Part shown: positions 36,452-44,799 of the stretch, piece by piece
Position numbering within the stretch: the stretch's first letter is position 1
Layout: every line of letters begins with the position of its first letter
Assembly: GCA_963668605.1 (NCBI GenBank)
Contig: OY764903.1
Coordinates: 6,820,001 to 6,884,000, forward strand
Reading direction: 5' to 3'
Length of the DNA: 64,000 nt
Origin: G963668605 sp963668605
GTDB taxonomy: Bacteria; Acidobacteriota; Terriglobia; Bryobacterales; Bryobacteraceae
Notes under the pieces: model-generated
Databases searched by the model: none
What the model saw: the letters and a program-made list of their open reading frames with translations, nothing else
What the model was told of the DNA's origin: nothing
Position numbers and translations under genes: made by a program

Positions 36452-36622
36452 TGTATGATACGTAATTTGGTATTGCGCCGCTGCTCGAAACATCAAGATG
36501 CGCGTATGCAACGTGCGTGAAACGCACGGCAAAACGCACGGTTATACTTGTTTTCCGGCTTTCTCAACCCTATCCTTCGGGGCATTTCATGGATGTGGCC
36601 TGATGTCACAGTCAAAGGAAGA

Positions 36623-37771
36623 ATGAAGGGTGCCTGGAGGTGTGCGTTCCCGTCAGGTGTGGCTTTGTGCTTGTTGTTCTGTGCGGCAGTTACCGGTGCA
36701 CCGCCGATTGATCTCTCGCGGATTCCCTCGCCCGTGATTTTCCACGGCGATCGTAACACCGCATATCGGGACCCGGCGGCCGTCTACCTCAATGGAACAT
36801 TCCATCTCTTCTTCAGCCTTATGGAGGTAGAACCTGATGGTAAGGAATACTGGTACACCGCCAAGAGCACCAGCACTGATCTGGTTCACTGGACTGAACC
36901 GAAGAAGTTCACGCCTCGCGACCGGAATCTGAACTACGCCTCTCCCGGTAACGTGATCCGTTTTGGCGGAAAGTTTATCCTTTGCCTTCAGACTTATCCG
37001 ACACCCAACGACGAAGTCTTCGGCAACGAGAATTCGCGGGTGTGGATCATGCGGAGCAGCGATCTCGAACACTGGGATAAACCCGAACTACTCATGGTAA
37101 AAGGCCCCGGCGTGCCGGTCGAAAAGATGGGCCGGATGATCGATCCATTCTTATTGGAAGACAAGGATGATCCGGGAAAGTGGTGGTGTTTCTACAAGCA
37201 GAACGGCGTCAGCACATCGTGGTCCCGCGATCTCAAGACCTGGACCTACGCCGGACACGCGAATGCCGGCGAGAATGTGTGCGCCCTGGTGGACGGCAAA
37301 GAGTATGTCCTGTTCCACTCGCCCAAAAACGGGATCGGCATCAAGCGCTCTGCCGATTTGAAGGAATGGAAAGACGAGGCGCTCCTGACCCTGGGACAGA
37401 AAGACTGGCCGTGGGCGCAACGGCGGCTGACGGCCGGATTCGTGATGGACCTGCGCAAAGAACCGCGCGTTGGCAAGTATCTGATGTTCTTTCACGGCGA
37501 CACCGGGGAAGGCCCGAAGACCCACGGTGCACACGGGCAGGGCACGCTCGGCCTGGCGTGGAGCGACGACCTGATTCACTGGGAATGGCCGGGGCGGCGC
37601 CCAAGCCCGTCAGGTAATGGCGCCACGCCGCGGCCCTCACTTCGGGCGCGCCCTAATTTCATCATCCGATCAGTTCGAAGAGCTGTACTGCCAAGACGCA
37701 GTTGCCGGGCGACCTCGCCTGAGCCCACTCTCCTCAGTTGGCCCTTGCGGATCATGTTCACCGCCTCGTAA
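36623..37771 (+). CDS. Secreted GH43-like five-bladed propeller protein with foreign C-terminal tail
   Basis: 382 aa from ATG 36623, which has AAAGGAAG directly upstream; a longer frame from 36548 is unlikely. Signal peptide WRCAFPSGVALCLLFCAAVTG. The propeller shows YRDPAAVYLNGTFHLFFS (general-base Asp), STSTDLVHWTEPKKF, MIDPFLLEDKDDPGKWWCFY (second Asp) and repeated blades with DLIHW/DLKTW/DLEHW. GH43-type enzymes cleave xylose or arabinose links. After IHWEWPGRR near 37600 the frame runs into DNA that on the other strand is an IS6-type transposase relic, so the last 60 residues are not native. Probably only a few original residues are lost. Activity uncertain. Confidence 0.75.
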   Translation: MKGAWRCAFPSGVALCLLFCAAVTGAPPIDLSRIPSPVIFHGDRNTAYRDPAAVYLNGTFHLFFSLMEVEPDGKEYWYTAKSTSTDLVHWTEPKKFTPRDRNLNYASPGNVIRFGGKFILCLQTYPTPNDEVFGNENSRVWIMRSSDLEHWDKPELLMVKGPGVPVEKMGRMIDPFLLEDKDDPGKWWCFYKQNGVSTSWSRDLKTWTYAGHANAGENVCALVDGKEYVLFHSPKNGIGIKRSADLKEWKDEALLTLGQKDWPWAQRRLTAGFVMDLRKEPRVGKYLMFFHGDTGEGPKTHGAHGQGTLGLAWSDDLIHWEWPGRRPSPSGNGATPRPSLRARPNFIIRSVRRAVLPRRSCRATSPEPTLLSWPLRIMFTAS

Positions 37772-38030
37772 CCCGCTATTGTTCGCCAGGCTGCCCAAAA
37801 AGACCGGAGGCGCGCCGGCGCGGAAAACCTTCCTTCCTCAATTCCACTACCACGCACCGGATAGCAAGGGTGCTTGTCTACGTTGATCCTTCAATGGCTG
37901 ATCTGCCCAGTTGAGCGCAAAGCTCTCCGGAAGAACCGCTTGGCCACCGCGGCATCCCGGTGTGCCAGCCCGATGCTCCTGGCACGGAACAAGCCGTTCC
38001 TGACGATTTGTTCGAGACTGTCGACGTCGT
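37640..38030 (-). pseudogene. IS6-type transposase relic, frameshifted
   Basis: Minus-strand readings in more than one frame match the C-terminal half of IS6/IS240-type transposases: AVAKRFFRRALRSTGQISH, then DKHPCYPV, then FWAAWRTIAGYEAVNMIRKG and QLRRVGSGEVARQL. The usual stretch with the catalytic Glu and the YLNN..EQDHR motif is missing between the second and third pieces, another internal deletion. No inverted repeats found. Its right-hand part overlaps the altered end of the GH43-like gene. Confidence 0.6.
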
Positions 38031-38189
38031 TCGAGATCCGATGCTCGCTCGTGCAGCAGGCATGGACAGCTTCGCAGGTGAATTCCCTTCGTCAATTGAC
38101 GCCCTGAGATGGGCGGATTCGGAATTGATTTGATGACAGCGGCAGCGCTCTCATAGATGACGGTTAGTATTTTGACCAAACGGGAAGGC

Positions 38190-38468
38190 CTCAGTACCAT
38201 GGCGGAGCGGTGGACGCCCGAAAAGGGTGGGCAAGCCGGCGACGGCGCGCAGATTGGGCGCACGCTTGCGGCCGCGATTGAGAATCAACAGTTGATGCCG
38301 GACCAGCGCGGATTCGGCCACAACGGAACGGAGTCCGCCCGGCCCTACCCAGTCGGACTACGCTGACGATCAAGTGAACAAATAGAATTAGAAAGTCGCG
38401 CATCCCGGCGATGGTATCAATACCTCACAGCCCCGGCATCCAGGCCAATTGGGTAATTCGCTACTGAC
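38190..38468 (-). mobile_element. IS derivative C, left-end fragment of the integrase-type IS
   Basis: Same family as A, B and D. Its left inverted repeat lies at 38451-38468 (reverse complement TGTCAGTAGCGAATTACC, diverged from A). The N-terminal coding part follows (MRDFLILFVHLIVSVVRL), soon frameshifted by one base relative to copy A. The match fades after the segment corresponding to LRSAxxLRPS near 38190. No right end, so it is a dead fragment. It abuts the 3' end of a gene at 38476-38582. Confidence 0.65.
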
Positions 38469-38475
38469 ACCTCCG

Positions 38476-38582
38476 TGCGCGCGGAAAGGCAGAAGGAAAT
38501 GGCGCGACTGTGCCGCGAGTTGAAGATCCCGGAGGGCGAACTGCCCTCGGCGGACAAGGCGCCGGCGGGCCGTCGCAAGTAG
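38476..38582 (+). pseudogene. 3' end of an interrupted gene, possibly a sulfatase
   Basis: Immediately after IS derivative C a plus-strand frame reads VRAERQKEMARLCRELKIPE and ends ADKAPAGRRK at TAG 38582. It has no start codon and good coding character. C-terminal tails like this (helix, then a charged end) are common in S1 sulfatases, but the fragment is too short to be sure. The IS fragment probably removed the rest. Confidence 0.35.
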
Positions 38583-38680
38583 CGGCGGCTACGGTGTGCT
38601 GAACAGATCTGCCTGTTGGACTGCGCCGATTCTTGAGACACGCGCGAAGATGACAGTTGCCGTTCGTCCGGTCCTCGCTC

Positions 38681-40336
38681 CTATTTAGTCACTTGCGCAA
38701 TTCGTTGAGGAGGGCCGGCGTTTCCGGATTGGTCCACGGCGATCACCGTATAATCGCCGCGTCCTCGCCGGGTGGGCCCGGCGTCGATGAACTCGGTGGT
38801 GATGGTGGATCCAAGGCGGATCTCATCGTGATAGACGCGATAGTAACAGATGTCCTTCTCCGTGTTCGCCTGCCAGCGCAACACGCTCGCGTCGCTTGCA
38901 GCGGAGACCTTCGCCTGCCGGACATCGGAAATCTGCAGACCGCGCACCGCCGCCGGCGCCTCATCGTCATAGGCCGTCGTGTAGACGGTCAGTGACTGGG
39001 GCTGAACCGTGTCCGCGAGCCTCCCCTTGCGGGCAGCCAGCTTGCCGGAGGGCTCCTGCAAGTCGCCGTCCTCCGTTACCGGGACTCTAGCCGTGTCATA
39101 GACGTACTTACGAAAGGGCTTACCCGGGTCCTTGACGAGCGTGATTGAAACCGGCACGCTGCGCGTCTCGCGATTGATGATGGCGATCGACCAAGCCCCT
39201 GTCTGTTCGTTCTCGACTGCCGCTATGCGGAGCAGCGCATTCGTTGTGTCGGTTTGGTACACTCTTGCCGGACCGCGGAAGAACTTCGTGAGCAGGCCAT
39301 AGGCGTAATAGGGCGCCCGCGTCACCGCGCCATTGGTCATCCACTTAAACAAACCCCACTGGTTGATGCCGCCCGGCCCGCCCTGGTCCGGGTAGTCGGT
39401 GAAGGTCCAATACCCCATCGCGTAGATGCCCGCGTTGATGGCGCCAAGCGTGGCCTCCGCCAGTTGCAGCCCGCCCAGCGGTTCGAGGGACGTGCCGTAA
39501 AACCGGGCCGTATCCCAGCGTATGCCCCAACGCGTCTGCATGTATTGACCCGGGCCGAACTCTCCCAGGATGAAATCCTTGCCCTTCGCCTTGGCGATTC
39601 CCACCCCCCAGGCGCACTTCCCCTTGAACCAGTCGTAGAACTCCAGACTGTCCGGCGCGTATTCGTTGGCGTAGTGGTGGCCGCCGTAGACACCGGTAAT
39701 GCCGTCCATATTCTGCGCGGCCCACTCGATGGTCGGCCAGAGACTGATGGGCGAGGCGTCGGTGGCCAGCAGTTTCACCGGCAGACTCCGCTTCTGGATC
39801 TCGTCGAAGAGCGCCTGGTGGTAGCTGCGAAAGGTGGGCAGGTCCTTCCGCAGGCTGGCCCACCCGTGCAGGGATAGCTCGTTGGTGGAACAGTAGGACT
39901 TGATATTCGTCGCCCCGGCCTTGAGGAGATATTCGAGGTCGTCCACGATACCTTTGGCCCACGCCCGGCGCGGCTCGCCTTCCGGCACATCCTTGAGCCC
40001 GCCGGTGAGATACACCTCCGTCGCCGTCGTCCGCTTGAGGAACAGGAGCTGCTCGGCCAGCCTCTGGTTTGGATTGGCATCCTGCGACCGCTGCCGCTTC
40101 AGCATGATCCGAGCGAAGCTGGGGTTCAACTCGCACCAGCGTTTTGCCAGCACCTGGTCAAAGTATTCTTTGGTGGCGGTGTCGAGAAACATCTCGGCGT
40201 GGAACCCGGTTCCGCCGAAGTGCTCCCGGACCATATTGCCGGTAACCACGATCTCCACGGGCTTCGGGGCGGCCTGCCCGAGGCCGAACGTCAAAACCGC
40301 CGCGGTCCAGGACGGTATTAGCTTCAATAAGCGCAT
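38681..40336 (-). CDS. Secreted clan GH-A glycoside hydrolase with C-terminal fibronectin-III-like domain
   Basis: 551 aa with a signal peptide (LLKLIPSWTAAVLTFGLGQA). The TIM barrel carries the acid/base Glu153 in SYCSTNELSLHG and the probable nucleophile Glu259 in FILGEFGPGQY, the spacing of GH5/GH39/GH30-like enzymes. GGHHYANEY and GYWTFTDYPDQGGPGG are typical strand ends. From about residue 330 a beta domain follows (IAAVENEQTGAWSIAIINRE). The last 90 residues resemble fibronectin type III (AAVRGLQISDVRQAKVSAAS, CYYRVYHDEIRLG, DYTVIAVDQSGNAG). It starts 12 bp after the stop of the TonB receptor at 40349, so receptor and enzyme are likely one transcript. Exact GH family not fixed. Confidence 0.75.
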   Translation of the reverse strand: MRLLKLIPSWTAAVLTFGLGQAAPKPVEIVVTGNMVREHFGGTGFHAEMFLDTATKEYFDQVLAKRWCELNPSFARIMLKRQRSQDANPNQRLAEQLLFLKRTTATEVYLTGGLKDVPEGEPRRAWAKGIVDDLEYLLKAGATNIKSYCSTNELSLHGWASLRKDLPTFRSYHQALFDEIQKRSLPVKLLATDASPISLWPTIEWAAQNMDGITGVYGGHHYANEYAPDSLEFYDWFKGKCAWGVGIAKAKGKDFILGEFGPGQYMQTRWGIRWDTARFYGTSLEPLGGLQLAEATLGAINAGIYAMGYWTFTDYPDQGGPGGINQWGLFKWMTNGAVTRAPYYAYGLLTKFFRGPARVYQTDTTNALLRIAAVENEQTGAWSIAIINRETRSVPVSITLVKDPGKPFRKYVYDTARVPVTEDGDLQEPSGKLAARKGRLADTVQPQSLTVYTTAYDDEAPAAVRGLQISDVRQAKVSAASDASVLRWQANTEKDICYYRVYHDEIRLGSTITTEFIDAGPTRRGRGDYTVIAVDQSGNAGPPQRIAQVTK

Positions 40337-40348
40337 CTTCGGTCTCTC

Positions 40349-43300
40349 CTACCAGTTCAATCGTAGCGACCACTGCAAGCTTCGCGGCGCGTTATTGGAG
40401 GTGTTCATCGCAATAATCCCGGTGGCCGGAGCGACATTGTTCATGCCGGGCATATTCAGCACATTGAAGGCATCGATGTTGAGCCGTACCCTGAAACGCT
40501 CATTGATCGGAATGACCTTGAACAGCGACGAGTTCACGGTCATCGTGTTCCACGGGCCGGGAACATACTGCTGCCGCCAGAGGTGGGCCCCGTTGTTGCC
40601 GTACGCCACCCGCACCGTGGTCCCGTTGTTCAGCGCGACAATGACGTTATTGGTGCCGCACATCGCATCGCCCGCCGGGCAACCGGTAGCCGGCTCCGGA
40701 TAAAGTGGCTGGTTCGACGGTTTGTAATTCGAGGGAACTCCCATCACGCCGTTCGGCACACCGTTCTTGTTGTAACTGCCGATCTGATTCGCGGGGATGT
40801 AGCCGTTGTAGTAGAGGTATCCGGGGATGCAGGAGGCGACCGTGGCATTGGTTCCCGTACCCCGGCAATCCTGGATCGAATACTTCAAGCCGTAGATCTC
40901 GACGTTGCTCAAGTCCCAGTTGCCGGTGGGCAGAGACCAGTAGCGGCTCTGCACCGAGCCATAGGCGGACACCTGCCAGCCGCCCGCGAATCGATTGAGT
41001 ACCCCGCCGGCGTTGGGGAAGAACTTCTTGCCTTTGCCCAGCGGCAACTCGTAGACCGTGTTCCACCGCATCCGGTGTTTGGGGACATCCGTATCTCGCT
41101 GGTAGTTCCAGAAGCGATTCATCTGGTCGTAGTCGACCGGCACTGTGCCGGCCAGGAACGTGGCGGGATCGGGCACTGTGGAATTGTTAACCTCGCCCCT
41201 GCTGCCGGTCTTCATCGCGTTGCCCAGCACGTAAAACCATTGAAAGGCCAAGCCTCCGCTGAAGCGCCGCTGTACCTCCACCTCCATGCCATGGAAGTTT
41301 GAGAAGCTATTCTTCGTCCAGACGCCGAGCGTGCCATAGGTCGTCGAGTCGTAGGCGCGCCCCGTCACCGAAGAGTACGGGCCCGTCGGCAGCGGCTGGC
41401 CCGTGGTCGTGTACCAGACGTAGCCGCCCATCTGGCCGTTATATTGGCGGATCTGGTCGAGGTTTCTGCCCTGGTTGCCGATATACGCCACCCGCAACCG
41501 GGTATTGCGCACGATTTCGCCTTCGACTGTGGCATTCCACTCGCGAACGAGCGATGTGGGAAGGTTGCGATCAATGGTATTGAAGCCCACTCCGCGCCCG
41601 ATTGGTGTCACGTTGTTCGGATCGATCACGTTTTGCGAATTTTGGCCGGCGATGACCGTCGGAACCGAGCGGATGCCGAGGTTCGGCAACCCGTCCGGCG
41701 TATACGTGGCGGAATTGATGTTATAGGTGACGGTTCCCCCCAGCGGGGGCACGCCGGTTTGCTGATACACCCGGGCGGGAATTTGTGTCCGGTAGACGCC
41801 GAAGCCGCCGCGCAACACGACCGTGCGGTTGCCCAGTTTCCGGGAGTAGGCGAAACCCACGCGCGGATCGAAGTTGCGTTGCCCTACGTTGAAAAGGCTG
41901 CCTTTCAAGCCGGCCTGTTCCGGCGTCTCGAATTTCACGCCAATCGCCTGGAAGGCGTTCACCTCCGCTTGGTTCGTCTGTCCGTTCTTAATCATTTGCG
42001 GAAGGGTCGCCGTCCGCACGATGGCGTGATTCGCCCAGTCGAAAACCGGGTTCATCCCGTTGGCATCGAGCAACATTGGAAAATAGTCGTAGCGCATTCC
42101 CAGATTGAGGGTAAGATTGTGGCGGAGTTTCCAGTCGTCCTGGAAATATCCGGCCCCGGAACGGGATCGCAGCGCCAGGTCCCCCGGCGCCAGGGACTGC
42201 GAGTAGGCCCCTGCCATGCCCAGGAAGAAATTGGCCGAGTTATCTCCGGTGCGGGTCAGCGCGTTGAACGCCGTGCCCGTGGACGGATCGTAAAGAGCCG
42301 TGGCGTTACTGGCGAAGTTGACGGTGCCCCCGGCGGGGCGATCCGTCATCACATCCAACATCGCGTTCTGTGCACGCCATCCGAACCGGATCTGATGTTT
42401 GCCCAGCACCAGCGTGTAGTTCTGCTCCGCCACATACTTTTGGGTTCGCTCGGACCGTTGACCGATGGCGGTAAAACCAAAGCCAAAGCCGCTGTTGTCA
42501 ATATTCGGCGCGCCCAACCGGCTGAAAGGATTCGGAAGGCCCAGCTTGGCCATATTATCCTCGGCGCCGGCGGGGCACCCCTGGCAGAACTTCCAGTCGT
42601 CGTTCGACCAGATGCCCATCGTCTCGACGAAGAATCTCGGGCCAAAGGTGTGATTCCATGAGGCCATCGGCGTTTGTACCCGATCCCACATGTCCTCGTA
42701 GTTCCACAGGCGGTCCGTGGTGGGAATGTTGCTGCCGGCATTATACTTTCGCGACAGGGAATGGGTCCCGATTGTGTAACGCCCAAAGATCTGGTCGCGC
42801 TCGCTGAACTGATGATCGATGCGCACTGTAAACGTTGGGCTGTCTGTGCGGCTCGGGTTGGGCCCATACCAGTTGGAGGTCTGCGCCGGGTTGGCTGTCG
42901 GCAGGGTCGGAAGCGGCAGCACGCTGTACACGTACTTCGCCAGCGGGCTCAGACGACTCGTCGAGATTTGGTTGTTGGGGAACGGCGTGCGGGCATACTT
43001 CTGCGAAGCGGAGGCCGTCGTCAGGGGATCGTACAGGGTGATCGACTGGCCGGAGCCGTTGGTCAACTGGCTGAAGTCACCCTGCCGCATCGCGTCCATT
43101 GGCAGCGATTGAGCCATGGTGGTTGACTGCCGCAGCTTCGACGCCTCATACGAGAAGAAAAAGAAGGTGCGGTTTTTGCCGTTGTACACATGCGGCAGCC
43201 GCACCGGGCCGCCGAGCGAGACGCCGTATTCGTTGCGGATCAACTGCGGCGGTTTCAGATAGTAGTCCTGCCGGGCGCGCGCCAGCCCGAAGCCGTTGTT

Positions 43301-44101
43301 CCGGCCGGTATAGAAGAGTCCTCCGTGCCATTCATTGGTGCCGCTGCGGGTCGAAAGGACTGCGGTAATCGGACTTTCGTATCGCGCCGATGACACGCTC
43401 ATCTCCACGTTGTACTGCTGCACCGTGTCCAGTCCCGGCGGCCGGAAGGTGATCATTCCGGTATTGTCGTTGTTCAACGACGCTCCATCCTGTTGGAACT
43501 GGACGAGGCCGGCGCGGAGGCCAAAGGCCGTCGGGCGGCTTTCGCCGCCGCTCCCTTCTTCCAGGCCCGGTACGGTCAGCACGAGCAGGTTCTGCACCTG
43601 GCGACCGTTCAGCGGAAGTTGTTCGATGCGCTCCCGCTCGACGACGTTGCCGAGCGTAGGGCTCGAGTCGGTGACCAACTGCGTGACGTCACCGGCGACG
43701 GTGATCTCGGTCGAGGTGCCCGCCACCTTCAGCACGGGGTCAAATCCAGCTTCCTGCCCGGACATCAAGTCCAACTGACCCTGCCACTTCTCCATGCCCG
43801 GCGCCTGGATGGTGACCCGGTATCTGCCGGCCTGTAGTGTTGGAAACACGTAGAGGCCGGCCCCATTAGACTCAGCCCGCTGCGTACTGCCCGTCGCGAT
43901 GAGTTCGATGACGATTCCGGCGCCGGGGATTGCGGCGCCGCTGGCATCCTTGACGGTGCCCTGAAGGCGAGCGGCACTGTATTGTGCGAGCAGTGCCGTA
44001 GCGGTTAAAAGAATCAGGCCAACCAAGGCGGCGCCGATGCGTCTAGCTCGGCCGGAGCATCCACAGAGATGAAACATCGAGTCATACACATGTGTCCGCA
44101 T
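40349..44101 (-). CDS. Oar-like TonB-dependent receptor
   Basis: 1250 aa. ATG 44101 has GGAGG 6 bp upstream. The signal segment is ALVGLILLTATALLAQ (about residues 25-40), followed by the carboxypeptidase-regulatory domain (RLQGTVKDASGAAIPGAG), the plug (QLPLNGRQVQNLLVLTVPG, QFQQDGASLNN) and the barrel with AGYFQDDWKLRHNLTLNLG. The last strand is SLQWSLRLNW, ending in Trp. It is the longest receptor here and intact. It lies 12 bp upstream of the clan-A glycosidase gene, which links its ligand to that enzyme's substrate (inference). Confidence 0.92.
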   Translation of the reverse strand: MRTHVYDSMFHLCGCSGRARRIGAALVGLILLTATALLAQYSAARLQGTVKDASGAAIPGAGIVIELIATGSTQRAESNGAGLYVFPTLQAGRYRVTIQAPGMEKWQGQLDLMSGQEAGFDPVLKVAGTSTEITVAGDVTQLVTDSSPTLGNVVERERIEQLPLNGRQVQNLLVLTVPGLEEGSGGESRPTAFGLRAGLVQFQQDGASLNNDNTGMITFRPPGLDTVQQYNVEMSVSSARYESPITAVLSTRSGTNEWHGGLFYTGRNNGFGLARARQDYYLKPPQLIRNEYGVSLGGPVRLPHVYNGKNRTFFFFSYEASKLRQSTTMAQSLPMDAMRQGDFSQLTNGSGQSITLYDPLTTASASQKYARTPFPNNQISTSRLSPLAKYVYSVLPLPTLPTANPAQTSNWYGPNPSRTDSPTFTVRIDHQFSERDQIFGRYTIGTHSLSRKYNAGSNIPTTDRLWNYEDMWDRVQTPMASWNHTFGPRFFVETMGIWSNDDWKFCQGCPAGAEDNMAKLGLPNPFSRLGAPNIDNSGFGFGFTAIGQRSERTQKYVAEQNYTLVLGKHQIRFGWRAQNAMLDVMTDRPAGGTVNFASNATALYDPSTGTAFNALTRTGDNSANFFLGMAGAYSQSLAPGDLALRSRSGAGYFQDDWKLRHNLTLNLGMRYDYFPMLLDANGMNPVFDWANHAIVRTATLPQMIKNGQTNQAEVNAFQAIGVKFETPEQAGLKGSLFNVGQRNFDPRVGFAYSRKLGNRTVVLRGGFGVYRTQIPARVYQQTGVPPLGGTVTYNINSATYTPDGLPNLGIRSVPTVIAGQNSQNVIDPNNVTPIGRGVGFNTIDRNLPTSLVREWNATVEGEIVRNTRLRVAYIGNQGRNLDQIRQYNGQMGGYVWYTTTGQPLPTGPYSSVTGRAYDSTTYGTLGVWTKNSFSNFHGMEVEVQRRFSGGLAFQWFYVLGNAMKTGSRGEVNNSTVPDPATFLAGTVPVDYDQMNRFWNYQRDTDVPKHRMRWNTVYELPLGKGKKFFPNAGGVLNRFAGGWQVSAYGSVQSRYWSLPTGNWDLSNVEIYGLKYSIQDCRGTGTNATVASCIPGYLYYNGYIPANQIGSYNKNGVPNGVMGVPSNYKPSNQPLYPEPATGCPAGDAMCGTNNVIVALNNGTTVRVAYGNNGAHLWRQQYVPGPWNTMTVNSSLFKVIPINERFRVRLNIDAFNVLNMPGMNNVAPATGIIAMNTSNNAPRSLQWSLRLNW

Positions 44102-44287
44102 GCAATGCCTCCACCGAATAAGTTGATCGAGTGACTTATAACCACTTAGCCATCAACATGTCAAACAGGATTTCCATTTTGCGATCCTGGTCGAGATCGA
44201 TTATACATCCAACCTTCTCCATTGGACCCGTTTAGCTTATTCTTTCCATCCCGAGCGATCCCAGTGGCCCAGGAAGGGGCCAACCCT

Positions 44288-44321
44288 GGCGCCTCCAGGC
44301 AAGCAAGAACCCGGAGGCGCC
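44288..44321. repeat. Inverted repeat, possible terminator
   Basis: GGCGCCTCC (44288-44296) and GGAGGCGCC (44313-44321) form a perfect 9-bp GC-rich stem with a 16-nt loop. The plus-strand continuation TCATTTCTAG is only weakly T-rich. It lies between the start of one receptor gene and an IS1380-type relic. It may end transcription coming from the right. Confidence 0.35.
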
Positions 44322-44346
44322 TCATTTCTAGTGCTTTCTCAGACAC

Positions 44347-44529
44347 CTATCCCTCCCATCCCTCCTTCGCCCGGTTAGTTTTCCGGGCGTGGGCGATCCG
44401 GCGCGCCATGCTCCTGAACAACCGCCGCGTCAGACGGCCGTCTGCCAACAGCAGCCAGTAATACTGGGCGTGTTTCACCAGCCGTCCACCCGTCTCCACG
44501 AACCGCTTCTGCAAGCTGGTCAAGGAACA
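44347..44529 (-). pseudogene. IS1380-type transposase C-terminal fragment
   Basis: The minus-strand frame reads CSLTSLQKRFVETGGRLVKH, then AQYYWLLLADGRLTRRLFRS and MARRIAHARKTNRAKEG, the characteristic end of IS1380/IS4-type DDE transposases. Everything upstream is gone; the preceding sequence (44530-44799) shows nothing recognisable. A dead fragment. Confidence 0.65.
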
Positions 44530-44799
44530 ACCTTATTGAACAGATCAGGCTGTTGTCATGAGTCACGAAAGACCGCATAGCAGTCTCGCTTACCGGACTC
44601 CCAACGAGTTCGCGCCGTGGCGGCTTGAGGTCCACCCCCGGACATCTATTCTGGGTTAGCTTACTGGGCGAACAATGGAGACAGGTCAGTGCCATTGCCA
44701 CTAAGTGTAGGTTCTCTCTCAACAGGTAAGTGTCAAGGGCGGGCGAGGGCGGACGGGTGTCCAGGACCCGGCCAAGCTCCAGGTTGCAGGGCTGCACCG

